This document shows positions 9,238 through 20,853 of a stretch of 64,000 nt of DNA, one piece after another. Origin of the DNA: Hygrophila difformis (Eukaryota > Streptophyta > Magnoliopsida > Lamiales > Acanthaceae); contig JAOANR010000002.1 in NCBI GenBank assembly GCA_030278955.1, positions 23,670,057-23,734,056 on the forward strand, given 5' to 3'. Position 1 is the first letter of the stretch; every line of letters begins with the position of its first letter. Under the pieces are notes generated by a model that worked only from the letters and a program-made list of their open reading frames with translations, had not been told where the DNA came from and made no database searches. Both the position numbers and the translations under genes were made by a program.

Positions 9238-11727
9238 TGTAATACCCGTAAATTTTAGAATATAAAAATAGGAATTAATCCAATAGGAGAGAAGGTTTCG
9301 TTTCCGAAAACCCGTAGACGCGGGAATGCACGGAAGTCAAAGGACGATGAATTAGAACCCGACGGACCAAAACCGACGGTCTTAGGATTTCAAGCATGAA
9401 ATCGAATTGATACGAAATAAATTTATGATGAGAAGCATAATCCGGAAATGACCCGGAAAAATCGAGCGCGAAAACGGGGAAGGATAGAAGTCCGAAAGAG
9501 AGGAGAAAAAGACCCGACGGATCGGATCACACGGACCCGCCCGGACCGCAGTCCAGGCGAGTCTCGCGCGCTGGCCGGGCGGGGTTTGGCTAAAAGGCGC
9601 GCTAACCCCGCGTGGCCCTACAGGTTTTGGCAACTTGCGCGTTTTCGGCGATTTCTTACCATAATTCGACCTCCCGACTTTGGAAAGCGGATTTTGGCCG
9701 AAGGGGGAAGCTCTTAGGCGACCTAGGGCAACCTCTCCCCCATTCTCATCAGTCACCATTCACTCTCAAACCCTCTCAACTCTCTCCAAAGCCAAAACAC
9801 TTTCTGGCGACTTCCCGACGACTTTCCGATCACTTCCCGGCGACGAAAACCGACGAAGGAGGCGTTGAATACAAGATTCCTTGTATTCTAATCTGTGGTA
9901 AGTCGTTCATAGATTTCTATTTAAGTTTTTGAACCCAAAAACTTCATCTAACATTGGATTTCTTCGTCCGATTCGAAATCGTGGCCAAAGTCGGAAGCTT
10001 GACGTTGAGGAGATCCGTTCGTAGGATTTTGGACGAGCCAGTGACCTTAGGACGACCCAAACCTCTCTATCACTGTAAGTTGAGCCTTCCACATCAATAC
10101 GGGTGATTTCGGGGCGTCCGGTTTAGGCGTAATGTAACGAAACGTAAAAATCGAATTTAAAAACCCCATCTTGCGCAGTTTCTGTAATCGACCTAAAACT
10201 CATATTTCGAGGATTCAATCCGAGAAACTCAAAACTAGACTTTTAATCCTAACACATAAATCTAGGTTGTGTAAACATTTCAGCCATTTTCGTTAACGTT
10301 TGCTATTTTAAATCGCATCGAAAAGAAACTGATTTGAAAAACATGTGGAAATCTGCCTATGAACATGTTCGAACTTAGTGAATTTATTTCTATATTTTCT
10401 AGTCCGATTTGATCTTTGCAATCTAAATGAAAGTTGTAGATAATCATGTCTAGTATGTGCATATTAAATTTCAGAATTTTTGGAGTCCATTTGATATGTT
10501 AAAAAGTCGAAATTTTAAACTGTGTCATACCTGAGTTCGGACAGATTTCAAATTGCATAGTAAAATCGATTTTTGACATGTTTCCTCAACTTATTTTGAA
10601 AAAGTTAAAACACGAAAGTTGTTCGTTAGGGTGTTTTGCATAAAGTGTGAAGATTTCAGATTTTTCGGACTTAAAACGGATTTTTTTTAAATTGAAAAGG
10701 CGCAAACTGTGGCGCCAAGATACTTTTAAATCGAAGGATTTTGAAATTTCGAAACGAACGATCAAAGATTTGAGATACGATACATCTACACTTTTGAAAA
10801 ACCCCGATACATTAAATCTAAACGATACATGAGATACTTGGTGGAGGGTGAGTGCTCTGCAGGGTGCCCCTCTAGCCTTTCTCTTCGGGCCTATAATGGA
10901 CGAGAGAATTTGATGAGATATTACGCCAATCGGCGGGAGATACATGGCCTACTCTCTCGGGTTGTCCGTATGGATTTCTCGAGGCTCCGGAGTGTTACTG
11001 GGTATGGCAGATACGGCTGCGGCCGCCGGATCACCGGCTATACAAGATACTTACGACACGGCTGCGGCCGCCGGATCACCGGCTATACAAAACACTGAGA
11101 AATGGTTACGTAACGGGGGAAATAAAAGATTTAATATTTTTAAGTATTTATTTATTTTTGCATGTCTTAAATTATGCATTTAAATTATGTCTTTAAATTT
11201 CATGGCATGACTAAATTATTATTGTGGATTAGATGCATGTTTAAATACACAATTAAAATTATTATTTCCTTTAAATTTTGTGAATGCATGTTAGGAGTGA
11301 AATTTTAAATTATCTAATTAAATCCCTTTATTGCTATGTTAGGATCGACTTACTCAGTATTTTATATACTGATAAAATTGTTGTTTTCTCTTTTCTTTCA
11401 GAGTACGGAGATAATGCATAGCATGTGCATTGGGGGATGGATTTATTAAACATTGTTTATTTTCTTTTTACGATACTTGCATAACGGGCATGTAAATCCC
11501 GAGTTTTGGCCATGTCGGCCCATTTTACATTTTTCCGCTGCGATACATTATTACTACTATATGTGTGGATGGTACTTATTATTTTTACATAGATTCCGGA
11601 CTTGTTTTAAATCTTTTTGCAATACCTATAGCCTTGCATCTCTTTGGCAAGCTCGGAGAATCCGTGTCTTGCTAGAGAGATGTGGCGGTGACATCCCGGC
11701 CTGGGTTATCAAATCCGGGGTGTTACA
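9238..11727 (+). repeat. 3' LTR of CH-A
   Basis: About 2.49 kb, starting TGTAATACCCG and ending GGGTGTTACA. Its last 100 bases are clearly homologous to the TRG LTR ends. It contains a CpG-rich block (about 9530-9630), a predicted intron (donor GTAAGTT at 10075, branch TACTGATAAAA, acceptor CTTTCAG ending 11401) and a duplicated GCCGG-ATCA-CCGGC hairpin unit. The base after it starts ACTAA; the matching left duplication is lost with the 5' half. Confidence 0.85.
11013..11092 (+). repeat. Duplicated hairpin unit in the CH-A LTR
   Basis: Two copies of a unit of about 44 bp carry GCGGCCGC next to the hairpin GCCGG-ATCA-CCGGC. The TRG1 LTR has the same hairpin once, with loop TTCA. Confidence 0.75.
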
Positions 11728-11960
11728 ACTAATGCTTTAAAATTTTAAAATTCTTGGACCTCTATATTGGGTCAAAAAGAATTATAATTTGGGCTCAAAA
11801 ATAATTTGGGCTAAGAAACTTTAAAAATAAAGATAATAATTTGGGCTTCTATAATAATTTAAAAATATCATGGTTTAAAAATAATAGTATAAAAATAATA
11901 ATCTAATAGTTTAAAAATAATAATACTAATTTAAAAATAAGTCGGGCTCTCATACCACTC
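11728..11960 (-). other. CH-B leader with PBS
   Basis: On the minus strand this follows LTR CH-B with GAG and then TGGTATGAGAGC (11957-11946), a one-base variant of the Met-tRNA PBS. The AT-rich leader resembles bases 256-370 of TRG1, including the motif GGCCCAA or GGTCCAA. It is cut off exactly at the CH-A LTR end, so CH-A probably inserted here. Confidence 0.75.
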
Positions 11961-14657
11961 TGTAACACCCCGGTTTTTGGTCACCCAGGTCGGGATGTCA
12001 CCGCCACACCTCCCTAGCAAGACACGGTTTCTCCAAGCTTGCTAAAGAGATGCAAGGCTATGGTTTTTCAGAATTTAAAACATTCAAACAGCCCACTGTA
12101 ATATAATTTAAAAATAATGTATCAAAGTCGCAGCGGAAAGTAATAATTACATATGTATAATGCAGCGGAATTTAAAATTGGGCCAACACAGCCAAAATAC
12201 TGGTTAAACAGGCCCGTTCATGCTATCCATAACTAGGAATGGAATAATCAAAGAAAATAGTGTTTTCCCAATATCCCATGCATGCATATGATGATGCATA
12301 TTCTTCATACTCTGTAGAAAAAGGGAAAAACATGGTTTGGTCAGCAAAAACTTGTTGAGTAAGTTAACACATACATGATTATGGGGTTTCAAAGCCATTA
12401 ATTAGATTTAAAGAAAACATGTGCATAACACCCCATAATTTAATTCATTTAGCTAATAATAATTTAATGGCATAATTTAAAAGACTTGGATTCCATAAGA
12501 TCACAAATATAGCTTGCAAAGTAATTAAATAAATTGCCATAAATTTAAAAGCATAATTTAATACGGATTTAATTTGGAATTCCCATAAACATCTCGTTTC
12601 ACTTCTTTTAGAGATCACCATCGCTAGGGCTCTTATGTCTGCCAGCCTTACGCTTGGGCTCTTATGTCCACAAGTATCATGGTCGATCTTTTAATAGGGT
12701 TATCCCATCCACTATCCATACGATCAATATTTCGTTAGGGCTCTTACGTCCACTAGACATACACTTGGGCTCTTATGTGCCAAGCCGTAGAGAACATTGA
12801 CAGTATCCAGCTTAGTCATAAACCCGAATGTTTTAATCTTCTCTTTGTTTAGAAAGACCAATTTTCCAAATTTAGTAAGTTTCTCAAAATATACTATTTC
12901 AGGACGCTATTCGCTCCGACGTCATTTAAAATCCTTTTCAACAAGATTTGACTTGGTCAAAACCACAGTTTACTCCAAAAGTAATTAAAAATCGGTTTCA
13001 ATTTGAAAAATTCTAAAATTTGACCAGTGACTCGAAAACACAGAGATGAACAAGTTTCATGCTTTAAGTTTTTCCATCCGAGATACGGAAGTAAGTCAAA
13101 AATGTCGATTTCTATCAGGTTACAAATCTGTCCGAATCTTTACGACAGCAGTTCCTAAATTTCGAGATCTACCATAGCAAACCAACTCCAAACTTGATGA
13201 AATTTAACAAGGAGATACTTAAGACATATATCTACAAGTTTCATGTTCAACAAAAGATCTAATTCATCCTATATCTATTGTCAAAAACGCCTACAAGTTC
13301 GGACCAAGAATCTGTCAAGATTTCAGGATCTAAATTTAGAACAGTTCGGTTTAGAGTCGATTTCCGATATCAAACCTCAACGAAAAATTCCAAAAATTTA
13401 TGGAGGTGTTCTAACCATATAGATCTACAACTCTAATGTTTAGCACCAATCCTAAATCGGTCTAGATCTAAGGTAAAAATCAACCTCAAGTTCGGATAAA
13501 GAATCTATCACCGTTTCAAGATCTAAGTCGAAGGTAGGTTCGTTTGCGGTCATTTTCGGATATCAAAACATGATGAAAATTTATGAAATTTTTAGAAGAT
13601 AGATCTATGTCTTAGGAACGTTTTTTGTGTTTTAAATTTTCTCGTTTGAATAGTTTTAAGGGTTCGGAAAAATCGTGCAAAAACGCTGCGCCGTAAGGAT
13701 TTTAGTTGTGACAGATTTTACGTTCTTGATTCAAATCTTTAGATCAAGTGAATTTTAATTCTCCCAAACCATGTAAGTATTAACTTACAGATTATGGATG
13801 TTCCAGCTCGTCGATTCGAAGGCGTGGCTTCCAGTCCACCGTTTATCTCCTTGATTCCGTCGGGTTCTTCGCTCTCGATCCAGATCGGGGTGTAGAATGG
13901 AAAAAGGATGAGGTTAGGATTCATTTTCGAATCAAGAATGGAAAAAGGAATAGATCGGATCTTACCACGATGATAGAAGACCCCAAATTTCATCCAAGAC
14001 AGTCTCCTCTCTTGCCTTCGTGCCTCCGATGATTCCGGAATTAGGGTTTGACGTGTAGAGAGATTTCGTAGGGTTTGAAAGATGTTCGGGATTGATTAAG
14101 ATGGTTATTTATAGATGTGCAAGACCTAGGGGACGTCCAAGGTCTGTCCTTATGTGTCTTGAGCCGAAAGGAAAGCAACCGAAGTCGGAAAATCCGGATT
14201 CGGGCGAGTGAATCGCGGAAACGCCGTGACTGCGCTAACGGCGCGGGGTTGGCGTGCCCCATGAGCAACCACCGCGCGGACACCGCGCCGTCCTGGCCTG
14301 GACTTCGGTCTGGGCTGGGTCGTGCGATCCGTCGGGTCTTTTCTCCTCTCTTTCGGACTTCTATCTCTCTATGTTCTCGGGCTCCGATTTCCGGGCTATC
14401 TGATTTCCTATCTTAATTTTATTCGGATCTAAATTTACATTTGGACTCGAGTTATTGAGTCCATCGGTGTTGGGTTCCCATGTAAGCATTTATTTGATTA
14501 AATTGTCTTCGGCTTCCTGGGTTCTCGGAATTTTGATTCCTTTTTAATTTAAATTCCATTTCTCATCTCTTATGATTCTTTATTTATTTATTATGTTTTC
14601 TTTATTATTTATTTATTTATTTATTTATTTTATGTGGCAAAATTTTCGGGTATTACA
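11961..14657 (-). repeat. CH-B LTR (single, flanked by internal sequence on both sides)
   Basis: Read on the minus strand it starts TGTAATACCCG at 14657 and ends GGGTGTTACA at 11961. PPT tail lies before it and PBS leader after it, so it resembles the middle LTR of a tandem element. Visible parts are a TTTA repeat (about 14600-14633), a CpG-rich block (about 14220-14335), a predicted intron from 13788 (GTAAGTT) to 12312 (TTTCTACAG), a hairpin array (12620-12785) and the conserved 3' hairpin (11993-12013). Confidence 0.8.
12620..12785 (-). repeat. Hairpin array in the CH-B LTR intron
   Basis: Four units share the core GGGCTCTTATGTC (plus-strand reading). The flanking stems differ: GCT/AGC, CTTG/CAAG, TAG/CTA and CTTGG/CCAAG. 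The array sits inside the predicted intron, as in TRG1 and TRG2. Confidence 0.65.
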
Positions 14658-14895
14658 GTCTACCCTCCTTAAGAATCAACTTCGTCCTCGAAGTTGTGTT
14701 TCGGCTTTTCTTGTGTTAGGAACTAATCCTTTTGTTTATTTTATTATTTTGTGACTGAACTTAGAATTAAAACTTCTAAGCTGCCTACGTACCCTGTGAA
14801 CGGATCAAGCCATAACGTAGTTCAAAACAAATTCGAATTTGTTTATTTATGATTTAGGATACATCTTATCGAGTCGAACTCCAAAGAGAAATTAT
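14658..14895 (-). other. CH-B 3' internal tail and PPT
   Basis: On the minus strand: the shared tail ending in the palindrome at 14696-14677 and a purine tract touching the LTR. Upstream of about 14896 it joins ORF C1 of ATH-1 abruptly, so the rest of the CH-B internal region is missing. Confidence 0.75.
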
Positions 14896-14910
14896 TATGG
14901 GGTATCACAT

Positions 14911-16557
14911 CCAGTCTGGAAGAAAGTCGTGCAAGTCATGTCTGTGTACTATCCTCCTTTCTCTTCATCTCAGCTCTAAGCTGATGAATCTCATAAGTCA
15001 TCCTATTCAGTGCCACCACAACAGGATCTACACTAGTACCAGATGTACTAGGTATGTCAGTATGATGAGTGGGTGTCCTACACGGTGAAGTCGGGTAAGC
15101 TAGCTCTGCACATCTCACTCCAGGCTGATGAAAGAATCTCTTGAAAGAGATAGGAGGTTTCCTCGCCAAATCACGAGCATAGGCTCCTAAATTCACTCCA
15201 GCTCTCTCACAGAGTTCCCAAATAAGTGCAGGGAACCCGAGTGTAGACCTCGCAACATCAGATCCCATACTATCCGGTTCACTTGCTATCAGCTCACCAA
15301 TATCAATAGGCAATCCATTCTTCACACAATACACAAAATATAGCTCTTCTGCACTAGGTTGGGCAGTGTGTGAAGTAGGATAAACCCTATGCTTATAAAG
15401 CAAATAAATTTGGTACAGTGGGCATCCATCAAAGTAGCAACGACCCGCTCATTATTTGAACCCTCTATGTAGGCAACTTTCTTTTGCTTCCCAAACATTT
15501 CTTTTAGGATTTTCTTTTCTAACTCTTTTCCTCCTTCTTCAAAATACACAGGGTCATAAAAATTATTTTTCTTTGTAGCCGGACAAGAAACATCCACAGT
15601 ACCATAGAGCCGGTTGATTGTGTCAGGATCATAAGGTACATGCAATCCCCGAATCCATGAAGTAAAGTGTCCATATCAAGCATTGGCCAGAAATTGTCTA
15701 GTAAGCTCCCACGAATATACTCCACTTGGATGCTCAGCAAATTTCATCCATCCTCGGCTTCTCAGGGCATCATGAACCGAAACCCGCTCCATGTCATCTT
15801 CAATAAATCATTTGTCTTGGATAATCCAACTTTCCACCATCCCTTGATAGTAGGAATATGCTTTTTGATTCACAAAGACCGCCGGATTGAAGATGTCTGT
15901 AACACCCCGGCCCGCTATGGAGCCGGAGGTGCCTTCGAGCTTCTTTCGGGACTGAAGTCTGGCCCCACAGGTCAACTGAACTCTTTCCAGTGCGCTTTGG
16001 CCTCACTCGCGCACACCCTGAGAGACTTCCCAGGAGGTCACCCATCCTTAAGAAAACTCCACAGCAAGCACGCTTAACTGTGGAGTTCTTATGGGATGGT
16101 CACCAGAAAAAAAGGTGCACCTTGGTGACATGAGTAGATTTTTCAATCCTTTTAAGCTATTCTTTCATACACTATCTCGGGGTATTACAATGTCTCCAGT
16201 TAGTTCCTGCAAGGGAGGTGTATCATCTTTCCTATTATGACTTCTGTTCTTTGCTTTAGAACCACATGAACGTTTGGTTCCCTCCGGAGAAATTTCTTCT
16301 GGAGATTCAGCATCATCTTCTTCCGTTTGGTTGTCATCCTCGTCCTTTTGAGCAGAATAAAATGGAACTCCCTCTCCCTCCACAGAATCAGCAACCAACA
16401 TATCATTCACAAACTGATCCTCATTATTTACAGTTGCAGGCTCTGGATTAGGTTCTCTAATAACAAGTGTCTGTGATGGAGGAGGCTCCCTAGCTTTCTA
16501 CTTCTTTCCAGCAATGTTTCTCTTGTTTCCTTGGGTTGTTTTCCTCTTAGGTCTCAT
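14911..16557 (-). pseudogene. ORF C1 of ATH-1: putative plant transposon protein, broken
   Basis: The frame is closely related to C2 (57288-58729). It starts at the ATG at 16557 with a basic lysine-rich N-terminus, then an acidic tract (EEDDAESPEE type), then the conserved domain. Lesions are an in-frame TAG in the N-terminal part, a Cassandra insertion at 15898-16189, further frame changes around 15400-15700, and loss of the C-terminus where CH-B joins near 14896. The surviving domain includes the CPATKKNNF and ELEKKILKEMFGKQKK blocks and a leucine/proline-rich middle. Function is unknown. In position it is the second extra gene after pol, about 1 kb downstream of ORF D. Confidence 0.7.
15898..16189 (-). 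mobile_element. Cassandra TRIM solo LTR with 5S rRNA-like promoter
   Basis: A 292-bp unit starting TGTAACACCCC and ending GGTATTACA (plus strand), with a clear 5-bp target duplication ATGTC (15893-15897 and 16190-16194). On the minus strand, about 16100-16019 carries 5S rRNA-like sequence: AGTTAAGCGTGCTTG (A-box region) and GGATGGGTGACCTCCTGG (C-box region). That combination is the hallmark of Cassandra, whose LTRs use a Pol III 5S promoter. It interrupts ORF C1. Confidence 0.92.
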
Positions 16558-16839
16558 GATAATGGAGTTCTCACAGTAATTAGGAAGATGGAACTGATAT
16601 TAGGGAGCAAATGAAGCTTATGGAAGAAAGATACGGACTGATCAAGTTTAGGGAAGAAGAGACCGATCGGTTCTCTCTTTTAAAGAGAGTGGAAATCTTG
16701 ATTTTGTTGGGATATGGAGTAACTAATTGAATCTAAATCCAAATGTACACTAAATATATGATTTGGAGTGAGTATAATACTGTTTTGGACTTTAAAATTC
16801 GATTGTATATGATTTGAATCTTTGGATTCGCGGATTTTT

Positions 16840-17185
16840 TCAAAAATTCGCGTCAGAGGCGCCAAGGCAGCGCTCAGAAGCTGATTTAGGCGCCACATAG
16901 TGTGTGTGGCGCATACTGGAGAAAAATTAAATCCGCGGCGCCAAAAGTGGCACTGGAAGGTGGATTTGGGCGCCGCACAGTGGATGTGGCGCCTCCTGGA
17001 AAAACATGAAAAATTTTCTAAGTGTTCCAGGCGCCAGTGTGGCGCTAGAGAGCCATTTTAGGCGCCGCAAAGCACTTGTGGCGCATCCTGAAGCAGACAT
17101 GGAAAATTCTCAATTTGTGGCGCCCAATGTGGCGCTGAAGGCACTTTTTAGGCGCCACACAGTGTGTGTGGCGCATTCTGTGCAC
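16840..17185 (-). promoter_or_regulatory. GGCGCC hairpin promoter module of ORF C1
   Basis: About four tandem units of roughly 80 bp. Each has paired motifs of the form GCGCCACA...TGTGGCGC and GCGCCAC-TTTT-GGCGCC. It is homologous to modules in the Athila-like LTRs and upstream of D and C2. Between it and the ATG (16558-16839) lies an AT-rich leader. Between it and the end of ORF D (17186-17590) nothing else is recognisable. Confidence 0.65.
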
Positions 17186-17598
17186 ATTCGGGCAGAAAGT
17201 GTTTTTCCTAATTCAGTCCCCATGGTATTCAATCTCTCCAAATCATTTAACACTACCAATCCTACCTCTTCTACTCCTCAATCATGTCCAAACACACTTC
17301 ATTAATCTCTTTAACACTTCAAAACAACTAAATCTCACATGATATCGGTGAGAGCTATTTTATTGAATTTAAAAGCAACTACTAACATTATAAGCTAACT
17401 AAGAACTTTTATTCCATCTAAAACATTGAACACTAAACCAAATAAAAGACATATTTAATTCCATAGAATAGCAGTAATAACGTTTTGTAGCAAACACAAT
17501 CTAAAAGGAACTAACTAGAATGTAGCAAAATGCAATCCATCATAAAGACATATACATAGGCTTACTAATACATATTATCGATGAAGATCAAAGCCTAT

Positions 17599-19460
17599 CT
17601 ATCTCTCAGCATCAGTCAGAATCATCCTCATCATCATTATCTCCAACCTCCTTGGACTCGTCTCCAACAGCATCATCATCACCATCCTCACACCCTCCTC
17701 ATCACCATCACCGGATCCCACATAGTCCTCATCATCATCCTCATCATCCTCAGAAGGTGTCTGAGGGGCAACGTATCTCTGTCCTAAACTCTGGGACATG
17801 AAACACTCTAATGGTGCAGCGTGGTAGGCCTGAGCTCGTGCCATCTTGGCCATCTGATCAGTCATGAAATGGTGTCTCTGAGCTGCAAGTCTAGCATGCT
17901 CATGTACAGTGTTCAGCAGGTTTTTTGTTGGTTCATCATCAATGTCCTAGCCCAGTCGGACTCGGTAGCCTGCTGTGACTGCGCTCTACCACGGCCTCTG
18001 CCTCTGCCACCTCGTGTACCCTGAGTGGACTGAGAAGGAGCCTCAGAATGCTCCTGGCTGCCCTGTGATGGAGCAGGTGGTGGTGACTGCCTCGGTAACA
18101 GTCTGGGGAGCACCATAGATTGGCATCTTGTGCCGGGCATCTTGAAATTCTTACCAAAAGGAATCGGAGGCCTCATCTCCCAATCTCTCTCAAACTAATC
18201 CATGTTAACCCCTGACTTGGCACATAGAAGCCAAATCAAGCTGGGGAACATAAGTGCTGACCTCTTCGAGACTCCAGGTGTCTGTTTCAGCTCTAATGAT
18301 ATCAGCTCCTCAATGTTGACTGGACTTCCAGTCTTGATACAATAAGGCACGTATAGATCTAAAGCAGATGGTCCGGAAGTGTGGGTACAGGGACTCATCT
18401 TGGACCTATAAAGCATCAGAAGCTGGTACATCGGGGCATCCATCTGAGGCCCATCCACTCTGTTCGGGTCATCATTATAAATGAGGACATCCTCCTGTCC
18501 CTCGAACATGGACATCAACACCATCTTCTTGTTGTCCTCCCTATCTTCAGTCCTCATTACAGGCTCCCAGAAATCCCTACCATAGGGTACATCAACCACT
18601 CCAAATAGCTGATTAATCCGCTGAGGAGTAATGGGAACTGTAACTCCAAAGATCCATGAATCCTCCTCCTCAGCGTTGGCTAGAAATAGCCTGGTCAACT
18701 CCCAAGAGAATGAGCCCACAGTATGTCGCACAAACCTCTCCTAGCCTCGGGACTGAATAGCATCTCTCAACAGGGGATGCTGCAAATCCTTCTCAGAAAA
18801 GCCTCTATTTGCGATGATCCTCTTCTTGTGAAACCTCTTGTACAAGTCATAGGCCCTAGCACTCCTGAATACAGTGGCATCGAAGATGCCTTGTCTGACA
18901 TACTGCAAGTCAGGGACATAGGTCCTGGGATCATGCTGCTTCTGCCTCCCCCGTGCTGTCTGCTCCTCTTGTTCCTCCTGCTCCACCTCAACCTCATGCT
19001 CCTCGTCACCTACAGCCTCAGGAACAGGCTCCTGAATGACTATTGCAGCAGATCTCCCTCTCCCAGGCCGGGAGAAAGTAGAACTAGTAGCAGCTGCCTT
19101 TCCCCTAGCAGCTCTAGAGGGGGCCTGGGAGTGGTCTGATGCCTCGGGCTGGATAGGCTGAGTGACCTCCTGCTGGTCATCAGCAGGTGCAGTAGTGTGC
19201 CTAGATGAAGCACTCTTGGATTTGCTCTTCCTAAAGTAGGAAAAAAGTCCCTTGGACTTCGAGCCACCTCCTGAACCCTGTGGATGATCCATTTGACTCA
19301 AATATTTGGTGCGAAGTCTGCGATGGTCAAATATATGTTCATCAGGAATAGGAGTGGGAATGTTATCTGGTGATTGTGGATCATAAATCCCCATCCTTCC
19401 CTCGGGCATTGGTATATACCTATAACCCGATTTTTTAAGGAGGTTTGGAGGATTATACAT
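17599..19460 (-). pseudogene. ORF D of ATH-1: putative plant transposon protein, broken
   Basis: It starts at the ATG at 19460 just after a predicted acceptor. The N-terminal 130 residues are Ser/Lys-rich, then come an acidic Glu-rich stretch, the conserved domain (residues about 165-440) and an Arg-Gly-rich tail ending in an acidic DEDDDEDY segment. Lesions: TAG at 18743-18741 and TAG at 18197-18195, both within otherwise continuous homology, and a one-base slip in an A run near 17925 that closes the frame at 17913. Residue layout follows C2, for example the FEGQEDVLIYNDD and MDAPMYQLLMLYRSK segments. It is the first extra gene after ATH-1 pol and has its own predicted promoter near 30395. 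Function is unknown. Confidence 0.7.
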
Positions 19461-19670
19461 TATTTTTCAGTACCTGGTTGTACAAAAATTATGGGTTAGT
19501 ATCACATATATGCATCCTCACACTTAAGTTTAAACCAAAGGTTTAACTTAAGTGTTGAGCATAGAGCAAACATATACATCAACCTAGAATATGAGATTTA
19601 AGTGACTCAATGATCAAAATGTTGTCTTTTAAAAGTCATAAATTCTAAACTTTGTTTAAAGAGGTAATAA

Positions 19671-20853
19671 CTAAAATAGACCACCAGAAGGAGTCATTTC
19701 CGTTTTTTGGCCACAATAGTTTGATTTAGGGAAAATAGCCATTAGAAGGATTTCGGGCCTGAATTTAGGCCATTGGGCTGGAATCCGGGCTCGATGGCCT
19801 AAAAGTGGAAATGACTCCTTCTGGTGGCCTATTTTAATTTTTTGAATTATTTTTTATTTATTTAAATAAAATAAATAATACTCATTCTGTGTCATTATTT
19901 ATGTCCTATTTTTCTTCTTGTTCCAACATTTTTATTTTATTTTTATTTTAAAAATAATTAAATATTAATTGTCAAATATACCCATCATATCGTATTAATA
20001 AATAAATATATTAAACTTTCAAACTCATTACCATTAATAATTCCAATCCAACCTACAATCATATATCAGTAAATCACACATAAATGAATAAGTTAAAATT
20101 ATAAATCATTACAACCACATTATATAAATTCTTAAGCTACATTTTTTAACCCTAATATATCCTTATATTTAATACTAATTATCCATACATAAAGTACGAT
20201 GTCCGAAAATTTTGGGATACTTATAATAAAACATGTTTAGTTTTTACTTTATAATTTATTTGAATATGCGTTTGTTTTACTTATTTTATAATATATTTGA
20301 ATTAATATTTATTTTATTTCTTATATTACTCCATCCGTCCCATTATTAGTGTTAAAAAAAGTAACTTAAAAATTTATATAATGTGATTGTAATGAGTTTA
20401 TAATTTTAATTTATTTATTTATGTGTGATTTACTGATATGTGGTTGTGGGGTGGACTGTAATTAGTAATGGTAGAGGGTAATTTGAAATTATAATATATT
20501 TATTTATTAATGTGAGGTGATGGTAGGTTTGACGATTAATATTAATTATTTTTAAAATAAAAATGAAATAAAATATTGGAACAAGAAAAAAAAAAAGAAA
20601 GTAGGACATAAATAATGACACATAATAAGTATTATTTATTTTCATTACATAAAATAAAAAAATAATTGAAAAAAATTAAAATAGGCCACCAGAAGGAGTC
20701 ATTTCCATTTTTAGGCCATCGCAGCCCGAATTCTAGTCCAATGGCCTAAATTCAGGCCCGAAATCCTTCTAATGGCCTATTTTCCTAAATCAAAATATCG
20801 TGGCCTAAAAGTAGAAATGACTCCTTCTGGTGGCCTATTTTAGTTATTACCTC
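19671..20853 (+). mobile_element. Long-arm foldback MITE, Mutator-type
   Basis: 1183 bp, with terminal inverted repeats beginning GAGGTAATAACTAAAATAG. The first 190 bases of each arm are nearly identical, and pairing continues with gaps for roughly 480 bases, leaving a short AT-rich centre. The flanks carry a perfect 9-bp duplication TTGTTTAAA (19662-19670 and 20854-20862), the Mutator signature. Each arm holds an inner inverted copy of CCACCAGAAGGAGTCATTT. It has no coding capacity. Confidence 0.9.

Noticed and set aside
11728..11732. ACTAA as proven CH-A target duplication
   Set aside because: The left partner is lost with the 5' half of CH-A, so it cannot be confirmed.
14117..14416. Arg-rich protein of 99 codons
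   Set aside because: It lies in the CpG-rich block of the CH-B LTR, antisense to the element, with no domain.
16019..16100. 5S rRNA gene
   Set aside because: Only parts of 5S are present, within a 292-bp TG...CA unit with target duplication, so it is Cassandra.
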